Source: an uncultured Pseudomonadota bacterium
Lineage (GTDB): Bacteria; Pseudomonadota; Alphaproteobacteria; RF32; CAG-239
Assembly: GCA_902495305.1 (NCBI GenBank)
Contig: CABUWG010000071.1
Coordinates: forward strand, 1 to 7,286
Reading direction: 5' to 3'
DNA: 7,286 nucleotides
In this document: piece after piece, positions 6,169 through 7,286 of the stretch
Numbering within the stretch: position 1 is the first letter of the stretch
Layout: each line of letters starts with the position of its first letter
Notes under the pieces: generated by a model
Databases searched by the model: none
Told to the model about the DNA's origin: nothing
What the model saw: only the letters and a program-made list of their open reading frames with translations
Position numbers and translations under genes: made by a program

Positions 6169-6198
6169 AAAAACCTCTCTGAAAACAGAGAGGTTTTT
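6169..6198. terminator. Bidirectional intrinsic terminator between HAD and Cys-rich genes
   Basis: CCTCTCTG (6174-6181) and CAGAGAGG (6186-6193) pair around an AAAA loop. The stem extends through five A-T pairs (6169-6173 with 6194-6198), 13 bp in all. T-rich sequence follows on both strands (TTTTTGTTGTTT on plus, TTTTTCTTTTG on minus). It lies 8 bases after the stop of the HAD gene and 6 bases after that of the convergent Cys-rich gene, so it should end both transcripts. Confidence 0.9.
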
Positions 6199-6203
6199 GT
6201 TGT

Positions 6204-7286
6204 TTAGCAACAGCTGCAGCTCCCGACGTTAAAGGTTCCGCTGGGGCATGAAGTCTTACTGACCGCATCGTCGCAGGACATATATCCGTCATAATGTACC
6301 GTACCGCAGGCATATCCTGGCTGAGTAGAGAGAGATTTGGTTGTGCTGCCGCAACGGCATTCTTCTGAGGTTGATGTCTGTGTAACAATCCAGTATTTTC
6401 CTCCGATAGAACCGCCGTTACCACATCCGGCTGCTCTGCCGGGGAGGGTTGCGTAACGACTTCCTGAGCAGCTTTTACATTCAATACATTTACCACAAGA
6501 GTTTTCTCTAGCACAACCATTTGAGCAACTTTTTGAAGAGACATTACAATCCGGATTTGATTGACAACTCGTACATTTACCACAAGAGTTTCTGGAAGCA
6601 CAGCCGTAAGTACAAGATTTATCTTCAGCCGAACAGTCAGTGTTATATTGACATTCATAACATCCGTTTCCGCATTCGGTAGAGCTTACTCTTATTTTAT
6701 CTTCATCCCAAGAACAAGAAACCGATTTTGAACCGTAAGAACAGGTATCGGAACAGGAATAACAGCTGCCACACTCAGAAGACCCGACATAAGAACCGTT
6801 CCAATAGGTTTTGCCGGACGAGCAGTCTTTACATCTGTTGCAACGAGAACCGCATTCGGTGGTAGAAGCATAAGAGCCGGTGTAGTTTTTAGACGTTCCA
6901 GACGGGCAATTGTCATCGCAACAACGATAACAGGTGTAACCGCAGGTATCAGTACCGGAAGAACCTCGGGACAGGTCGCAGGTTACAGCATAGTTATATG
7001 GACAACCTTTTGAAGGGTTGTCAGAACAGCAGGTTCCATAAGATTTGTCATAGGGGCAACGGTTTGAGGTTGCATATAACCGTCCGGAAGAACAGGAGTT
7101 GACGTAACCAGATTCACGACAGGCCCGTGGTCTGTCTTCTTTACATTGTTTGTAATAAGGTTTGCCGTTCGGGCATTGGTCATTAACAAAAGACGGCAGA
7201 GAACAGGTTTGAGTATTGTAGCCGTTTTGCTTACACCAGGTCACGGCATCACATTTAAGATAATGGTCGTCACGATTACATTTACC
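6204..7286 (-). CDS. Cysteine-rich repeat protein, probably exported (5' end outside window)
   Basis: The frame is open to the window edge, giving 360 C-terminal residues with the true start missing. An apparent GTG start at 7244 is just an internal Val, since 14 further in-frame codons (GKCNRDDHYLKCDA) precede it. By hand count 52 residues are Cys (about 14%), with much Ser, Gly and Asn. Two modules repeat. One (6741-6908) has C-x2-G, then GSY, then ECG-x-C-type clusters. The other is a 29-residue unit in tandem (6480-6653) with KSC-x2-GCA-x2-NSCGKC. The last 75 residues are less regular (GGKYWIVTQT, ending CSCC). No membrane segment is seen. Regularly spaced Cys suggests a disulphide-knitted surface or secreted protein; metal binding is an alternative. 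I do not recognise a named domain. A terminator follows the stop. Confidence 0.82.
   Translation of the reverse strand, partial: GKCNRDDHYLKCDAVTWCKQNGYNTQTCSLPSFVNDQCPNGKPYYKQCKEDRPRACRESGYVNSCSSGRLYATSNRCPYDKSYGTCCSDNPSKGCPYNYAVTCDLSRGSSGTDTCGYTCYRCCDDNCPSGTSKNYTGSYASTTECGSRCNRCKDCSSGKTYWNGSYVGSSECGSCYSCSDTCSYGSKSVSCSWDEDKIRVSSTECGNGCYECQYNTDCSAEDKSCTYGCASRNSCGKCTSCQSNPDCNVSSKSCSNGCARENSCGKCIECKSCSGSRYATLPGRAAGCGNGGSIGGKYWIVTQTSTSEECRCGSTTKSLSTQPGYACGTVHYDGYMSCDDAVSKTSCPSGTFNVGSCSCC
6480..6653 (-). repeat. Tandem 87-bp repeat (two units) in the Cys-rich gene
   Basis: Two adjacent 87-base units (6567-6653 and 6480-6566) encode 29 residues each with the same Cys positions. Shared elements are CQ-x-N-x-DC, KSC-x2-GCA and NSCGKC. 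The bases TACCACAAGA recur at 6491 and 6578, exactly 87 apart. The gap-free alignment shows recent in-frame duplication. Confidence 0.8.
6741..6908 (-). repeat. Diverged 84-bp repeat pair in the Cys-rich gene
   Basis: Units at 6825-6908 and 6741-6824 encode 28 residues each. Both have C-x2-G-x(5 or 6), then GSY-x4-ECGS, and C-x2-C near the end. They differ at most other positions, with a small internal shift, so this duplication is older than the 87-bp pair. A third, looser copy of the ECG-x2-C-x2-C ending lies at about 6651-6677. Confidence 0.6.

Noticed and set aside
6480..6653. CRISPR-like array from the regular 87-base spacing
   Set aside because: The repeats are coding, in frame, similar along their whole length, and lack short identical repeats with unique spacers.
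6143..6658. 171-codon minus-strand frame and other long frames inside the Cys-rich and HAD genes
   Set aside because: They are shadows in other frames, cross the strong terminator at 6169-6198 or a better gene, and lack domains or ribosome sites.
7242..7244. GTG at 7244 as start of the Cys-rich protein
   Set aside because: The frame continues without a stop to the window edge and the extra 14 residues have the same Cys-rich character, so the gene is simply cut by the window.

Overview
The window looks like a piece of an uncultured, gut-type alphaproteobacterium related to Rhodospirillales. I infer this from a TIGR01459-type HAD protein, a COG4123-type methyltransferase, a kinase-like/membrane-protein operon, and a very cysteine-rich, repeat-built protein of a kind I associate with host-associated alphaproteobacterial metagenome assemblies. 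This is recognition from memory, not a search. No rRNA, tRNA, insertion sequence, integrase or CRISPR array was seen.

Layout. (1) At the left edge is the start of a minus-strand gene for an exported protein (1-124). A good sigma70-type promoter (302-330) precedes it, and its leader of about 170 nt holds a 13-bp hairpin that can fold in two ways. (2) Bases about 340-670 are a strikingly purine-skewed, apparently non-coding spacer, bounded by an intrinsic terminator at 671-693. (3) A minus-strand operon (3214 to 705) encodes a tail-anchored protein-kinase-like protein that lacks key catalytic residues. It is coupled through TGATG to a small membrane protein with about three membrane segments. 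(4) Across a 137-bp divergent promoter region, a plus-strand gene (3352-4539) encodes a soluble PAS plus degenerate GGDEF protein. Its ATG sits behind a chain of very small ORFs. (5) A TrmN6-like tRNA adenine methyltransferase (minus, 4536-5273) converges on it, and the two stop codons overlap in a 14-bp palindrome. (6) A divergent HAD-IIA protein (5319-6161) ends at a bidirectional terminator. (7) A partial minus-strand gene (6204 to beyond 7286) encodes the Cys-rich repeat protein, with 52 Cys in the 360 visible residues.

How the genes may work together. The most suggestive unit is the divergent block at 705-4539. A membrane-anchored pseudokinase with a small membrane partner stands back-to-back with a PAS/pseudo-GGDEF protein. 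In both signalling proteins the signature catalytic residues are replaced, so they may act as non-catalytic sensors or scaffolds rather than enzymes. The genes at 4536-6161 look like housekeeping. Both window edges carry genes whose products appear to be exported and contain Cys, which suggests a surface or secreted-protein neighbourhood.
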